A DNA stretch of 64,000 nt. Origin: G963677085 sp963677085 (GTDB lineage: Bacteria > Planctomycetota > Planctomycetia > Pirellulales > Thermoguttaceae). The stretch covers positions 434,001-498,000 of the forward strand of contig CAXXFH010000003.1 of the NCBI GenBank assembly GCA_963677085.2, given 5' to 3'. The position numbers and the translations under genes were made by a program. Below the pieces are notes generated by a model, which saw only the letters and a list, made by a program, of their open reading frames with translations, searched no databases and was not told the DNA's origin. Below, one piece after another: positions 1-10,316 of the stretch. The number at the start of each line of letters is the position of its first letter. Position 1 is the first letter of the stretch.

Positions 1-61
1 CGCTCAATAAGAATGTTCGGCAAGTGAAACACTCATCCCACGTTCCCAGGGGGGGGCTATC

Positions 62-1405
62 ATGACAAGGTCATCCCAACGCGTGCGGCTTTTCTCCTTT
101 GGTTTGCTGATCGGCCTAACCGTTTGGGCGGCAAGGCCCGCGGAAGCGGCAGTGGCGATTCCCCTTTCACCGACGACCGCAACGCAATCGAACGTAATTT
201 CCGAGACACTTAGTGCCAACGCTTCGGTTGCGGGGAACACCATCGTCGGAGAACGGGGCTGGGCCATTAGCGGCGCGGTGGGAACGGCCCCGTTTGCCGT
301 CTTCCCGACCATGTCGCCCTACGATTCCGGTCCGCTCAACACCGACTACGTGTTTACCTTGGATTTCGACGATGTGCCGAAGCTGATCTTGGGCAAGTTC
401 CAACTCGAAGCTACCAGCGATGCAAACCCCACTGTGAGCAGCGGCGCCACATGGACGGCATTGACGCCGCTCAGCGTTGCCTCGGCCACCGGCAGTTCTC
501 TCTCGATCGTCGACGGCACCGTGATCAAGTATACGAGTGACACGGCAGCCATTCCCGATAACGACAAGTACACCATCGTGGTCGGCGATCCGGGGCTTTC
601 CAATATCACGGGATTTCGGGTCACGACGTTCAACGACGTAGACCTTCCCGGCGGCTCCGGCGGTCCGGGCCTTTCGGACAACGGCAATTTCGTGTTGAGC
701 GAGATCAACGCCCAATCCCAAATGAACATCACCGGTAACGCGACGTTCATCCGCAGCGACTTGGTGGACACCAATTACGACACGGACTCGCATGGGCTGA
801 TCATCGGCGGGGAAGGCCCTGACAAACGAATCCGCGGCCTTTTGAGCTTCGATCTTTCCCAAGTGCCCGACGACATGGATTTCGCCGATGTGCAACTCGA
901 CATGTTCATCAAGACGCTCGATGGTTCGGCGAGCGCAGATCGCGACGTTACCTGGGAAGTTCGAGCCCTCGCGTCATCGTTTGTCGAAGACGAAGCCACG
1001 TGGAACAACGCCGCCCAATCGCAACCCTGGAACGCAGCCGGAGGCGATTTCAATACCGATGCCGCCGACCTGTTAGCGACCTTGACCGTTAACACGGGCA
1101 ACGGATCCATAAACCCTGGAGATCTGCTCAGTTTCCAAAGCACCTCCGGCGGAGCGTTCAAGAACCTGGTGGCCGACGCCATCGCAAACGACGAAACGCT
1201 GTACCTGGTTGTCTATGCTCCCGAAGCAGAGGTCGGTTCGCAGCGCAATTTCCTCTTCGTCCATTCCGACGACACCGGGGCGGCCTTGGGTTTGGCCCCG
1301 AAACTGGTCTTTGTCGTACCCGAACCAGCGACCTGGGTCCTGTTAGCTCTGGGCACTGTTTGCCTCGTCGCAACTCGTTTTGGAAGGCAGCGTTTGACGG
1401 CGTGA
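62..1405 (+). CDS. PEP-CTERM protein with DNRLRE-like domain
   Basis: A 447-residue exported protein. An N-terminal signal segment (about residues 10-30, ending AEA) precedes a domain of about 200 residues (35-225) that is paralogous to the next gene: both share a GWAISG motif, an ILGKF/IIGKF strand and a DANPTVS motif. Residues 235-415 resemble the DNRLRE surface-protein domain (a 'RIRGLLSFDLS' strand, then an ATWNNA motif). The C-terminus has the PEP-CTERM sorting signal: VPEPATW, a hydrophobic helix, then an Arg-rich tail, so it should be processed by an exosortase and kept at the envelope. The start follows a G-rich stretch. Its partner or ligand is unknown. Confidence 0.85.
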   Translation: MTRSSQRVRLFSFGLLIGLTVWAARPAEAAVAIPLSPTTATQSNVISETLSANASVAGNTIVGERGWAISGAVGTAPFAVFPTMSPYDSGPLNTDYVFTLDFDDVPKLILGKFQLEATSDANPTVSSGATWTALTPLSVASATGSSLSIVDGTVIKYTSDTAAIPDNDKYTIVVGDPGLSNITGFRVTTFNDVDLPGGSGGPGLSDNGNFVLSEINAQSQMNITGNATFIRSDLVDTNYDTDSHGLIIGGEGPDKRIRGLLSFDLSQVPDDMDFADVQLDMFIKTLDGSASADRDVTWEVRALASSFVEDEATWNNAAQSQPWNAAGGDFNTDAADLLATLTVNTGNGSINPGDLLSFQSTSGGAFKNLVADAIANDETLYLVVYAPEAEVGSQRNFLFVHSDDTGAALGLAPKLVFVVPEPATWVLLALGTVCLVATRFGRQRLTA

Positions 1406-1457
1406 AATCCGAAATCAACGCTTCCCGTGTTCAGGCGGTTATCCAAAGGAGAGTGTA

Positions 1458-2174
1458 ATGAGTCGCCATTTTTCAGTCGTGGTTCTGACATTTTTGATGA
1501 TGACTGTCACCATTTCGAAGGTTCACGCCGAACCATTGGCGTGGAACGCCGCCGCCGCAACGGAATCGTTTGCGCCGAATACCAACCTTAACGCCCCAAA
1601 GGTTGTTGACAGTATTTTCAACAGCACGTCGCGCGGGTGGGCTATCAGCGGCGAGACTGGAATTAGCCAACAGGCTGTTTTCCCCTTGTTGTCGGCGTTG
1701 AACAACACTGGCCTCGATTGGGAAATCACGCTGGATTTCCATGATCCGAGCGAAAGCAAGAAACTGATCATTGGCAAGTTCGCGTTGGATGTGACGGGCG
1801 ATGCCAACCCGACCGTCAGTGGCGGCAACAACTGGGTGACCCTCACACCGACAAGTGCTTCGGCCGCAAGCGGCAACACGCTTTCGATCGACACGACGGA
1901 AATCCTCGCCGGGGTCAGCTCCATTCCCGACTTCGATACGTACACCGTTTCGGCCAGCGGTGTTGCCGCAAGCGCGCTGTCCCAGATTACCGGCTTTCGG
2001 CTGCGGACGTTGACCGACGCAAGCTTGCCCAGCACCGGCCCTGGCTTGACGGCTTTGGGGAATTTCCTGTTGACGAACTTCACCGTGGAACCGGTTCCCG
2101 AACCAACGACGTGGGCGCTTCTGGGCATTTTCGGATTGGCGTTGCTCGGAAAACTTGGACGTCGTCGTTCATGA
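1458..2174 (+). CDS. PEP-CTERM protein, short paralogue of the preceding gene
   Basis: A 238-residue exported protein: a signal peptide (residues 1-24), one domain homologous to residues 35-225 of the preceding protein, and a C-terminal PEP-CTERM signal (VPEPTTW, hydrophobic segment, GRRRS tail). AAGGAGAG at 1446-1453 is a good ribosome-binding site for the ATG at 1458. The gap to the upstream gene is 52 bp, so the two are probably co-transcribed. It lacks the DNRLRE-like domain, so the pair looks like a duplication followed by gain or loss of that domain. No enzymatic motif is visible. Confidence 0.85.
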   Translation: MSRHFSVVVLTFLMMTVTISKVHAEPLAWNAAAATESFAPNTNLNAPKVVDSIFNSTSRGWAISGETGISQQAVFPLLSALNNTGLDWEITLDFHDPSESKKLIIGKFALDVTGDANPTVSGGNNWVTLTPTSASAASGNTLSIDTTEILAGVSSIPDFDTYTVSASGVAASALSQITGFRLRTLTDASLPSTGPGLTALGNFLLTNFTVEPVPEPTTWALLGIFGLALLGKLGRRRS

Positions 2175-2293
2175 AAACGGTGGTCATGTCGGTGCGACGG
2201 CATTGATGGACGATGCCAATCGGCCAACGTCCAGGTGTCCGGTTGGCGAGTTGGCGTTTCGGTGTTTCACACCAAGGGGTATCTCTGACTCGG

Positions 2294-3724
2294 ATGGGAA
2301 AAACCGTGCCTCATCGAATGATAACTGGTGTGGCAGTTCTGATCGTGTTGTCTCTTTGCGGCGGTCGGGGCAAGGCACATGCGGAAGAACTGCTGGCCGA
2401 TGTATGCGTCGTGGGCGGTGGCAGCGGGGGAATCGGAACCGCAATTGCCGCGGCAAGGGCGGGGGCAACAGTCATTCTCGTCGAAAAACAACCCAAACTC
2501 GGAGGCACGAGCGCACGGGCGTATGTCTGCAGTTGGGAGCCGGGTCCCGGCTCGCCGTTGGCAAAAGAGATCTACCAGCGGTTGAAAAGTCGCGGCGCCG
2601 TCGGGATCACCGAGGATCACAACGCCGACCGCCAGAAGGGCCCCTTCGGTCTGTGGCGCATCAATCCCGAACTCACTTACGAACAGACCCTTAATCGCGC
2701 CGGTCGTTCGAAACAGTTCTGGCACGGCGTGTCGTTCGATCCGGATGTGTTGCATGATGTGGTAAGCGAGATGCTGGCCGAAACCGGCCGTTGCCGTGTG
2801 TTGCTGGACACGACATTCACCGAAGCCAAGACCGTCGGCCCGCGTGTGAAACACATCGCCGCGGTTGCTGCAGACGGTACCGCAATTCGTATCCACGCCA
2901 AAGTGTTTGTCGACTGTACCGGCGGCGTCCATCTGTGTCGAGCGGCGGGTTGCGAGGTGATGTTGGGGGCAGAGCCGAAAAACCGGTTTGGCGAGCTCTC
3001 TGCGCCCGAGAAAGTGGAGGGGCCTCTGCAACTCAACGCGATCTCGCTGTGCTATCGAGTCCGTCCGAGCAACAATGCGAAGCGGCAAGACGCCCCCTCG
3101 CCATCGATTCGCCATTTCCCGCATTCCGCACACGTACATGAACTGACCAACGGCGACCGCATCGTCAATCCCTTGGGACTTTTGCCCGGTCGTACGCTTA
3201 TCGAGCAGGGCTACGACAAGACCTATGAGCAAGCACAACAGATTGTGCAAGCACATTGGCACTGGCTGCAGCAGTTTCCCGAGTTCGCTAGTTACGAATT
3301 CGTCAGTTACGCCCCGTTGTTGGGTATCCGAGAAAGCTACCGCGTGGTGGGCGAGCACGTATTGCGGCAAGAGGATCTGCAGCAAAGCCGAAACGAGCAA
3401 CCCCACACGGACATCATCGCCTACGCCGACCACGCCATGGACGTCCACGGCGCCAACAGCCACTGCCGGGAGTTGAAGGACTATTACGGTGTGCCGTATC
3501 GCTGTTTAATCCCGAAAAACATGGAAAACCTGTTGGTTGCTTGCCGCGGGGCCAGCATGAGCCAGATCGCTGCCTCCAGTTGCCGGCTAAACCGTACCAT
3601 GATGGCGCTGGGCCATGCGGCCGGACTTGCCGCAGTCCAGGCAGTCCGCGAGGACATCAACGTAAGGAAAGTTAACGTAACGGCGCTGCAGCCACAGCTC
3701 GGAATCGTGGGAACCAAACCATGA
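2294..3724 (+). CDS. Exported FAD-dependent oxidoreductase (FAD_oxidored type)
   Basis: Flavoprotein of 476 residues with an N-terminal signal peptide ending KAHA. The dinucleotide-binding motif VVGGGSGGIGTAIAAARAGA follows at residues 36-55 with the acidic strand end VILVEKQ, so FAD binding is well supported. The C-terminal part (residues about 400-460) has the second FAD-contact region with NLLVACRGASMSQ and MALGHAAG typical of the FAD_oxidored family common in planctomycete carbohydrate and sulfatase clusters. The frame is open to an earlier ATG at 2213, but the start at 2294 gives a proper signal peptide. The stop overlaps the next ATG (ATGA at 3721), implying translational coupling. Substrate unknown. 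Confidence 0.8.
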   Translation: MGKTVPHRMITGVAVLIVLSLCGGRGKAHAEELLADVCVVGGGSGGIGTAIAAARAGATVILVEKQPKLGGTSARAYVCSWEPGPGSPLAKEIYQRLKSRGAVGITEDHNADRQKGPFGLWRINPELTYEQTLNRAGRSKQFWHGVSFDPDVLHDVVSEMLAETGRCRVLLDTTFTEAKTVGPRVKHIAAVAADGTAIRIHAKVFVDCTGGVHLCRAAGCEVMLGAEPKNRFGELSAPEKVEGPLQLNAISLCYRVRPSNNAKRQDAPSPSIRHFPHSAHVHELTNGDRIVNPLGLLPGRTLIEQGYDKTYEQAQQIVQAHWHWLQQFPEFASYEFVSYAPLLGIRESYRVVGEHVLRQEDLQQSRNEQPHTDIIAYADHAMDVHGANSHCRELKDYYGVPYRCLIPKNMENLLVACRGASMSQIAASSCRLNRTMMALGHAAGLAAVQAVREDINVRKVNVTALQPQLGIVGTKP

Positions 3725-4656
3725 ATGGTCCGCGTCGCTTGGGATTCACCCTGGTCGAGTTATTGGTAGTGATTGCCATCATTGGCATTCTCATCGCCCT
3801 GTTGCTGCCGGCAGTACAGTCGGCGCGCGAGGCCGCACGACGACTTCAGTGTACGAACAACCTGAAGCAGTTCGGCCTGGCGATGCACAACTATCACACG
3901 ATTCACAAACAAATTCCGTTCACCGCGGGCACCCAAGCAACCTATCCACTTCCCGACATCCGGACAAACCGCAACTGGATTGTCGGCCTACTGCCGCACA
4001 TCGAACAACAGGCCATTTGGGATGCCATGGACATGGAAGCGCTGGGAACGGTCTCACCGAATCTGGAGTTGATCCAACGGAACCTCGCGGTAGCGTTATG
4101 CCCCTCGGATCCCGAATCCAGCGAACCTCGGATACGAAGCGACGGTTCCCCAGGTGAACTTGCCCTAACCAACTATGCGATCAGCGTGGGCGATCATCAA
4201 AATGGCACGGGCAGCGTCGGCGCGGCGAATCCTCCCTACAAACCCTACTGCCGATTCGGCTATCGTTCGAAAGGCGGACGCAACGTGCGCGGCGTGTCTT
4301 CACGCTACGGCTGGGCCTGCTCGTTCGTTGATGTACGCGATGGGCTTTCCAACACGTTGTTCGTCGGCGAAATCATTCCTCAGTGGTGCTGGTGGCAATC
4401 GTGGGGCGTGCAAAGCTTCGCAACCACCGCTTGGCCAATCAACCATCGCAATGCGGAATACCAGGCCGGGCAATTGCCGATCGACGACAATACCAGCAAC
4501 AACGACTCGATCGGCTTCCGCAGTTGGCATCCGGGCGGGGCGAATTTCCTCTTCGGCGACGGAGCAGTCCATTTCCTCAACGAATCGATGGATCATGCTG
4601 AATACCAGGCACTTTCGTCGCGGGCGGGAGGCGAGATCGTCAGCCTTCACTTCTAG
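3721..4656 (+). CDS. DUF1559 protein with type IV pilin-like N-terminus
   Basis: A 311-residue protein that begins with a short basic leader, then GFTLVELLVVIAIIGILIAL, the prepilin cleavage/methylation motif (cleavage after Gly, Phe+1, Glu+5) and helix. The rest is the DUF1559 domain found in large numbers in planctomycetes. It includes the conserved NNLKQ...AMHNYH segment just after the helix and the C-terminal HPGGANFLFGDGAVHFL motif (H-X9-DG). Presumed to be a pseudopilin-like envelope protein. It overlaps the upstream oxidoreductase stop by four bases and is followed 16 bp later by a small lipoprotein gene, a common planctomycete arrangement. Its function is not known. Confidence 0.92.
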   Translation: MNGPRRLGFTLVELLVVIAIIGILIALLLPAVQSAREAARRLQCTNNLKQFGLAMHNYHTIHKQIPFTAGTQATYPLPDIRTNRNWIVGLLPHIEQQAIWDAMDMEALGTVSPNLELIQRNLAVALCPSDPESSEPRIRSDGSPGELALTNYAISVGDHQNGTGSVGAANPPYKPYCRFGYRSKGGRNVRGVSSRYGWACSFVDVRDGLSNTLFVGEIIPQWCWWQSWGVQSFATTAWPINHRNAEYQAGQLPIDDNTSNNDSIGFRSWHPGGANFLFGDGAVHFLNESMDHAEYQALSSRAGGEIVSLHF

Positions 4657-4672
4657 CACGAGGAGAATGTGG

Positions 4673-5104
4673 ATGGGATTCGCCGTCTCGCGACTGTCTT
4701 CCGCTTTGTCGGGATTGCTGATCGCTGCTCTGTTCAGTGCGGTCTTTTCGGGTTGTGGCTCGAACAACGTCGCCAGAGTCGAGGGCACGGTTCGATACGA
4801 AGGGAAGCCCCTCGAGCAAGGACGCGTCAGTTTCTATCCGCCGAAGGGCCGGCCGGCCTTCGGGGACATTCAACAGGGGCGGTTCGTTTTGACAACCTTC
4901 ACACCCGGCGACGGTGCTCTGGCCGGCAACCATCGGGTGACCATCCATTGCGACAAACCAACCGATCCGAACGATGCCTTTTCCGATCGAGTCCCCATGA
5001 TTCCGGAGCGTTACTTCCACCCCGATACGTCGGGGATCACTGCCGAGGTCAAAGTAGGCGAGCGTAACCAGTTCGACTTCGAACTTTCGGATGACCAGCG
5101 GTAG
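4673..5104 (+). CDS. Carboxypeptidase-regulatory-like (transthyretin-fold) lipoprotein
   Basis: A 143-residue lipoprotein with a lipobox FSGC after a hydrophobic segment (residues about 10-27). The rest is a beta-sandwich of the carboxypeptidase regulatory-like kind: 'VEGTVRYEGKPLEQGRVSFYP', a GDIQQGRFVLT strand, and a HRVTI strand near the end. AGGAG at 4661-4665 sits seven bases before the ATG at 4673 and only one base before the in-frame ATG at 4667, which decides the start. The same frame is open back to 4175, but that stretch is antisense-like reading of the DUF1559 gene. Such lipoproteins usually follow DUF1559 genes; the role is unknown. Confidence 0.8.
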   Translation: MGFAVSRLSSALSGLLIAALFSAVFSGCGSNNVARVEGTVRYEGKPLEQGRVSFYPPKGRPAFGDIQQGRFVLTTFTPGDGALAGNHRVTIHCDKPTDPNDAFSDRVPMIPERYFHPDTSGITAEVKVGERNQFDFELSDDQR

Positions 5105-5286
5105 TGATCTACGCGACGGGCTTCCGCGTTGACGGCCGTAGAATTGCGGCGCACGCGGGCGGCCAGTGCACTTTTCTCTACCGAGTTGAGCTGGCAGCTT
5201 GACGGTTTATCGGTTTGGGAGCATGTTAGTTGGCGCCGCTCGCGAGTGTACGTATTGAACTGAAGTATCTTGCAGGATCCGAAACC

Positions 5287-6870
5287 ATGTCTTTTCTTTT
5301 GCGATGCGTTTGTGCCGGGTTGTTCGCAATCCTTGTGCTCGGCCAACCGGCGATCGCGGCGCCCGAAGCCGTGGAACGTCCCAACATCTTGATCATCTTC
5401 GCCGACGATCTGGGTTTCGCCGACATCGGCTGCTACGGCGGCGAGATCCGCACGCCGCATATCGACGCTCTGGCGGCCGGTGGGTTGCGATTCACGCAGT
5501 TCTACAACACGTCGCGTTGCGCTCCCTCGCGGGCCTCGCTGATGACCGGCCTTTATCCGCACCAGGCGGGCGTGGGGCTCAGCGTGATCGATATAAACAA
5601 GCCCGGCTACCGCGGCTCGCTGCACCGGCGGTGCGTGACCATCGCCGAGGCCCTGAGTGGAGCCGGATACTTCAGCTTCATCTCCGGCAAGTGGCACGTG
5701 GGCGTAGAACCGAACACCTGGCCGCTGAAACGCGGATTTGACCGTTTCTACGGCATGCCGCACGGCGGCGGACATCACTTTCGCATACTCCCCGGGCGGC
5801 GGCTTGTCGAAGACGACCGTGTCGTGCAACCCGGCCCGCAATGGTTGAGCACGTCCGCCTTTACGGACCACGCCGTGCGGTGTATCGTCGAGGCGACGAA
5901 ACGCGGCCGACCGTTTTTTGGCTACGTTGCCTACTTCGCTCCGCATTACCCACTGCAAGCGCTACCGGAAGACATCGCTCGGTACCGCGGCCGGTACCGC
6001 GCCGGTTGGGAACCGGTGCGCCAAGCACGTTACCAACGTCAGCTTGAATTGGGAATCGTTCCGAAGCACTGGGCCCTCAGCCCGCCGCCGCCCGGTTTGC
6101 CCTCCTGGTCGGCGGTTGCCGATAAACAGGAGGCCGACCTGCGGATGGCGGTCTATGCGGCAATGGTCGACGAGATCGATCAGGGCGTGGGCCGATTGGT
6201 CGAGGCCCTGCGGTCCAGCGGTGCGCTCGACAACACATTGCTTGTCTTCCTCTCGGACAATGGCGGCTGCCCGACTGGTGGACCGTTAGGCCACGTTGAT
6301 CACCTCCGCGGCGATCCCCGAGCCGTCACGGGCACGCCCGACTCCTATGCCACCTACGGCTCCGGCTGGGCCAACGTAAGCAACACGCCCTTTCGGCGTT
6401 TCAAGGCCGAAGTGTACGAAGGCGGCATTATCTCGCCGCTGGTAGTGCATTGGCCTGCCGGAATATCGGCACGCGGAGAGTTGAGGCGGCAAGTGGGCCA
6501 CTTGATCGATCTGCTGCCCACCTGCCTCGAGGTGGCCGGCGTCGATTATCCCGAAACGTTCGCAGGGCGATCGATCCTGCCAGCCGAGGGCGTCAGCCTT
6601 GTGCCCGCCTTTGACAACAAACCGATCGAACGCGGCCCGTTGTTCTTCGAGCACATGGGCAACCGCGCCGTCCGCTTGGGTCGCTGGAAGGCGGTCGCAG
6701 CCGACGGTGAGCCCTGGGAACTGTACGACCTCGAAACCGACGGGACGGAACTGACCAATCTCGCCGTCCAGCAGCCCCAGCGGCTTCAGCACATGATCGA
6801 CTTGTACCAACAATGGGCCGCCCGTTGCCACGTAGAGCCCTGGCCGATCGCGGAGGGACCAACCCCATGA
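5287..6870 (+). CDS. Secreted sulfatase (arylsulfatase/choline-sulfatase family)
   Basis: A 527-residue type I sulfatase. A signal peptide ends near AIAAPEA; the metal-binding start motif is NILIIFADDLGFADIG. The catalytic signature CAPSRASLMTG (C-X-P-S-R) follows, in which Cys would be converted to formylglycine. A GKWHVG motif and a later FLSDNGG motif supply further active-site residues. It would remove sulfate esters from polysaccharides in the periplasm or outside the cell. It lies tail to tail with a GH95 glycosidase gene, which suggests a sulfated fucose- or galactose-containing glycan as substrate (inference). The ATG at 5287 is chosen because it gives a clean signal peptide; the frame is open to 5230. 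Confidence 0.92.
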   Translation: MSFLLRCVCAGLFAILVLGQPAIAAPEAVERPNILIIFADDLGFADIGCYGGEIRTPHIDALAAGGLRFTQFYNTSRCAPSRASLMTGLYPHQAGVGLSVIDINKPGYRGSLHRRCVTIAEALSGAGYFSFISGKWHVGVEPNTWPLKRGFDRFYGMPHGGGHHFRILPGRRLVEDDRVVQPGPQWLSTSAFTDHAVRCIVEATKRGRPFFGYVAYFAPHYPLQALPEDIARYRGRYRAGWEPVRQARYQRQLELGIVPKHWALSPPPPGLPSWSAVADKQEADLRMAVYAAMVDEIDQGVGRLVEALRSSGALDNTLLVFLSDNGGCPTGGPLGHVDHLRGDPRAVTGTPDSYATYGSGWANVSNTPFRRFKAEVYEGGIISPLVVHWPAGISARGELRRQVGHLIDLLPTCLEVAGVDYPETFAGRSILPAEGVSLVPAFDNKPIERGPLFFEHMGNRAVRLGRWKAVAADGEPWELYDLETDGTELTNLAVQQPQRLQHMIDLYQQWAARCHVEPWPIAEGPTP

Positions 6871-8959
6871 TTTTCCCTTCAACGGGGTGCGATCACGCGG
6901 TATTCCGCCCCTGGTTGTGGACTGAAAGTAATCGTCTTAACCCCCTGGGAGTCTGAGACCATTCCGTCCATCAACACGGGTTGTTCGCAACGAATGCGGC
7001 ACGGGGTGGCTGTTGTCGAGCGGATGAGCGCCGCGGTCAACTGGCCGTCGCGCCATGCCAGATCCACCTCGAACCCGCCGCGGGCTCGCAGGCCACGGAC
7101 CCAGCCCTTCGCCCACGCTGTGGGCAATGCGGGCAGAAGGTTTATCTCGGCGACTTCACGACCCTCGACGAGGTCGAGCCGGCTCGTGAGCAACATCTCC
7201 GCAAGGCCCGCGGAAAAGCCGAGGTTGCCGTCGATCTCGAACGGGGTCGGTTTGCCCGGAAAACATTGCGTAGTGAGGTTCGGGTTGAGGTTGTGAACCA
7301 TCAGTCGGCGCGCCGCATCGTACGCCCGCTGCGGGTATCCCAGCCGCGACCAGAGGGCCATGCGCCAGGCAAGCGAGAACTCCAGTTCGCCCGGCCCACG
7401 CATCTCGATCGACCGTATCGCGGCTTCCGCCAACGCCGGAGTCCGTACCGGCTCGATCTGCGTTCCGGGAAACACCGGCCACAGGTGCGAAAGATGGCGG
7501 TGGCGGTCGTCCGGCCGATCCCAATCGTGTTGCCATTCCTGAAGTTGGCCATACCGGCCGACACGATACGGCGGCAACCGGTCGAGCGCGCAGCGGAGCG
7601 CCGCGCGCAGGTCTGGATCGGTGTCGAGAACCGTTGCCGCGTGGATCGTGTTGGCGAACAGCTCGCGAACGATCGCCAAATCCATCGTGCTGGCCGCACT
7701 TACCGCCGCAACTCGGCCCTCCGGCGTGTGGAACCGGTTCTCCGGCGAGAGCGAGACCGGCGTGACGAGCCGTCCTTGCGCATCTTCGCGAAGCCAGTCG
7801 AGGTAAAACTCGCTTGCCCCGCGGAGCAGCGGATAGGCCCTTTCGCGTAGAAACCGCCGGTCGCACGAAAACGCGTAATGGTCCCAAAGGTTTTGGCACA
7901 ACCAGGCGCCGCCCATGTTCCACACGGTCATTGGGCTGAGGTCGAGCGGATCGGTGTTGCACCAGATCGACGTGGCCATGTGCGCCACCCAACCCCGGCA
8001 GCAGTAACTCCGCTCGGCCGTGCGACGACCGTTTGCAGCCAGACGCTCCATATAATCGACCAGCGGCTCGGCGCACTCAGGCAACCCGGTCACATGTGTC
8101 GGCCAGTAGTTCATCGCCAGGTTCACGTCGAGGTGAAATGCCCCGTTCCACGGCGCATGCACCGTATCGCTCCACACCCCCTGCAGGTTGGCCGGCTGAC
8201 AGCCCGGGCGGCTCGAGGAAACCAGCAGATACCGGCCAAACTGAAAGAGCGTCGCGGCTAACTCGGGGTCGCCTCGTTCGGCAAGCTGTGCGATTCGTCG
8301 ATCGGTTGGCAGGTGAGGCGTCGGCACCGGGCCGAGGCAGAGAGCCACACGGTCGAACAACCGGCGGTATTCGGCCACGTGGTCTTTCCGTAGTTCGGCG
8401 TAGGGTTTGTTTGCGGCGGCCGCGAGCTGTTGTCCGCACGCCACTGCCGGCTCAACTCCCTCGCGACTGGGCGATCGATCGAAACCGTTGTAACTGCTGT
8501 TCGCGGCCAGCAGAAAAGTGACCGCATTCGCTCCTTCGATGTGTAGACCTGCGCCGTCGCAGCGGACCGCGCCGCCCTCGACAATGGCCCGCAACCGGGT
8601 CTCGAATGTCATGCCCGGCCCGTCTTCCCTGCGAGCGTAGAAGACGCCGGGAGCGACCTGTTCCACGTCCTGGCGAAGCTGCCCATCGGGCAAGAAGAGT
8701 TCCGGGTACTTATGCTCGTCGTGCTGTTGGCGGATTGCTTGCGCGACCCGCTTCGACGCGTACAGAGGCAGTTTCGCCCTCAGTCCGATCGTATCGCTGC
8801 CTATCGCGGCCGGTGTGGCAAAGTGATGCGGCGTGTCGAGTGTGGCCGCGAGCGAGATGTTACCCGGTTGATCGCACGTGAGTCGTACCACAACCACTTG
8901 GTCAGGCGCGGAAACAAACATTTCGCGCAGATACGATCTCTTCTCCACGCGATATGTTA

Positions 8960-10316
8960 CTGGACTTTTGCAGATCGCGGTTTCGTCTTGAAGAAGTGGG
9001 AGGTTTAGCGATAAATTGAGTGTGTTTGAGGTGGCCATGGCATTTTGGGGTGGTACGAGTCATGCCAGGGATCACTTCGTTTCCAACCGTCGTCACGGCG
9101 GCCGTCGGGAAGTTCGGCGACCTGTTTATTTGCGAGCCTGAGCGGCGACATTTTGCCGAGTACCTCACAGGCCTGATGGTTGCCGCGCGAAAAACCGTGC
9201 GTGGCATGAACAGCGAGTTCGCCATGACCAGCGATCAGTCCTGCTTCAATCGGTTTCTCACGGCAGTCGAGTGGGACGAAGAGAAACTGAACGAGAAGCG
9301 GCTCGAGTGGCTTCAGAGGGATTCGAGCACGCAATACACGGACCGCGGCGTCATCGCGCTCGACAACGTGCTGATCGACCACGACGGCAAGCTGATCGAA
9401 GACGTCGGCTGGTTTTGGGATCACGCCGAGCAGCGAAACAAGCTGGCCCACGACTACCTGATTGCGAATTACGTTTGCAGCGGCGGAAAGCATTATCCGC
9501 TGGAGTTCCGTCGCTTCCGAAAAAAGACGCAATGCGAGGAAACGGGCGAAGAGTTCTTCAACCACACGAAGCTCTTCTGCCAACTGATCGACTGGGCGTG
9601 CGCGCGGGAGATACCCGGCGACTTCACTTTCGATAGCTACTTCACCAACGCCGAGTGCCTCAACCACATCCACGAAAAGAAAGATCGTTTCGACCGCCCG
9701 CGAGGTTATGTGGGCGACTTGAAATTCAATCGGAAGATCTGGTGGAAGGGTTACGAGTTGAAAGCCAAAGAGATGGCTGCCGAGATCGAACCGGAAAGCC
9801 GCAAGTCGTTCCAGCGTGGCCGCAAGCAACAATGGTACTTCACGGCAACGCTCCGTATTCCCAACGTCCACCACAAAGTACGAATTGTCATCATCTGGAA
9901 TCGAAAACGCGATCGTGCTCCCTGCAAGATCCTGGTCACCAACCGCACGGGCTGGGAAGTCACTCGAATCCTGCTCGTCTATCGCAATCGCTGGACAGGC
10001 ACGGAGACCTGTCATCGGGACGGCAAGCAAGAGCTTGGCATGGGAGCTTGTCAGCTGCGCAACGGCCAGGGCCAAACACGGCACCTGTACTTGGTCATGC
10101 TGGCGTACCCTCTGCTCATGGCCCAACTCAAGCAGAACCGCGCGAAGCAATGGGCTCACTGCAAGCTGATGCCCATCGGCGAAGCCTGCCGCGCAGTAAC
10201 GCGAGAAACCATGCGCTCAACGCTCGATTGGGCAATCGAACAAATTACCGAGTATTCGCGAAGTCGCGACCATGTGATGACTCAGCTACGCTTGACCTGA
10301 CTTTGCAAAAGTTCAG
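8960..10316 (+). mobile_element. IS701/IS4-like insertion sequence in the GH95 gene
   Basis: The ends are imperfect inverted repeats: CTGGACTTTTGCAGAT at 8960 and, on the other strand from 10316, CTGAACTTTTGCAAAG. The flanks are a direct repeat ATGTTA (8954-8959 and 10317-10322; the identity runs to 8 bp if the terminal CT is counted). A single transposase gene fills the element. Deleting element plus one repeat restores the GH95 frame exactly, which confirms the boundaries to within two bases. Confidence 0.88.
9062..10300 (+). CDS. IS701/IS4-like DDE transposase
   Basis: Transposase of about 412 residues. The likely catalytic Asp residues are in IALDNVLIDHDG and in FTFDSYFTNAE. The C-terminal block YRNRWTGTETCHRDGKQELG carries the catalytic Glu and resembles the Y-R-E-K signature of the IS4 superfamily with one-residue altered spacing. 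The frame can be read from 9020, but ATG 9062 (MPGITSFPTVV) is where similarity to the family begins in my judgement. No frameshift or stop is seen, so the element may still be active. Confidence 0.85.
   Translation: MPGITSFPTVVTAAVGKFGDLFICEPERRHFAEYLTGLMVAARKTVRGMNSEFAMTSDQSCFNRFLTAVEWDEEKLNEKRLEWLQRDSSTQYTDRGVIALDNVLIDHDGKLIEDVGWFWDHAEQRNKLAHDYLIANYVCSGGKHYPLEFRRFRKKTQCEETGEEFFNHTKLFCQLIDWACAREIPGDFTFDSYFTNAECLNHIHEKKDRFDRPRGYVGDLKFNRKIWWKGYELKAKEMAAEIEPESRKSFQRGRKQQWYFTATLRIPNVHHKVRIVIIWNRKRDRAPCKILVTNRTGWEVTRILLVYRNRWTGTETCHRDGKQELGMGACQLRNGQGQTRHLYLVMLAYPLLMAQLKQNRAKQWAHCKLMPIGEACRAVTRETMRSTLDWAIEQITEYSRSRDHVMTQLRLT

Noticed and set aside
4175..4672. Extending the small lipoprotein gene upstream to 4175
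   Set aside because: That stretch overlaps the DUF1559 gene out of frame, and the lipobox needs the start at 4673.
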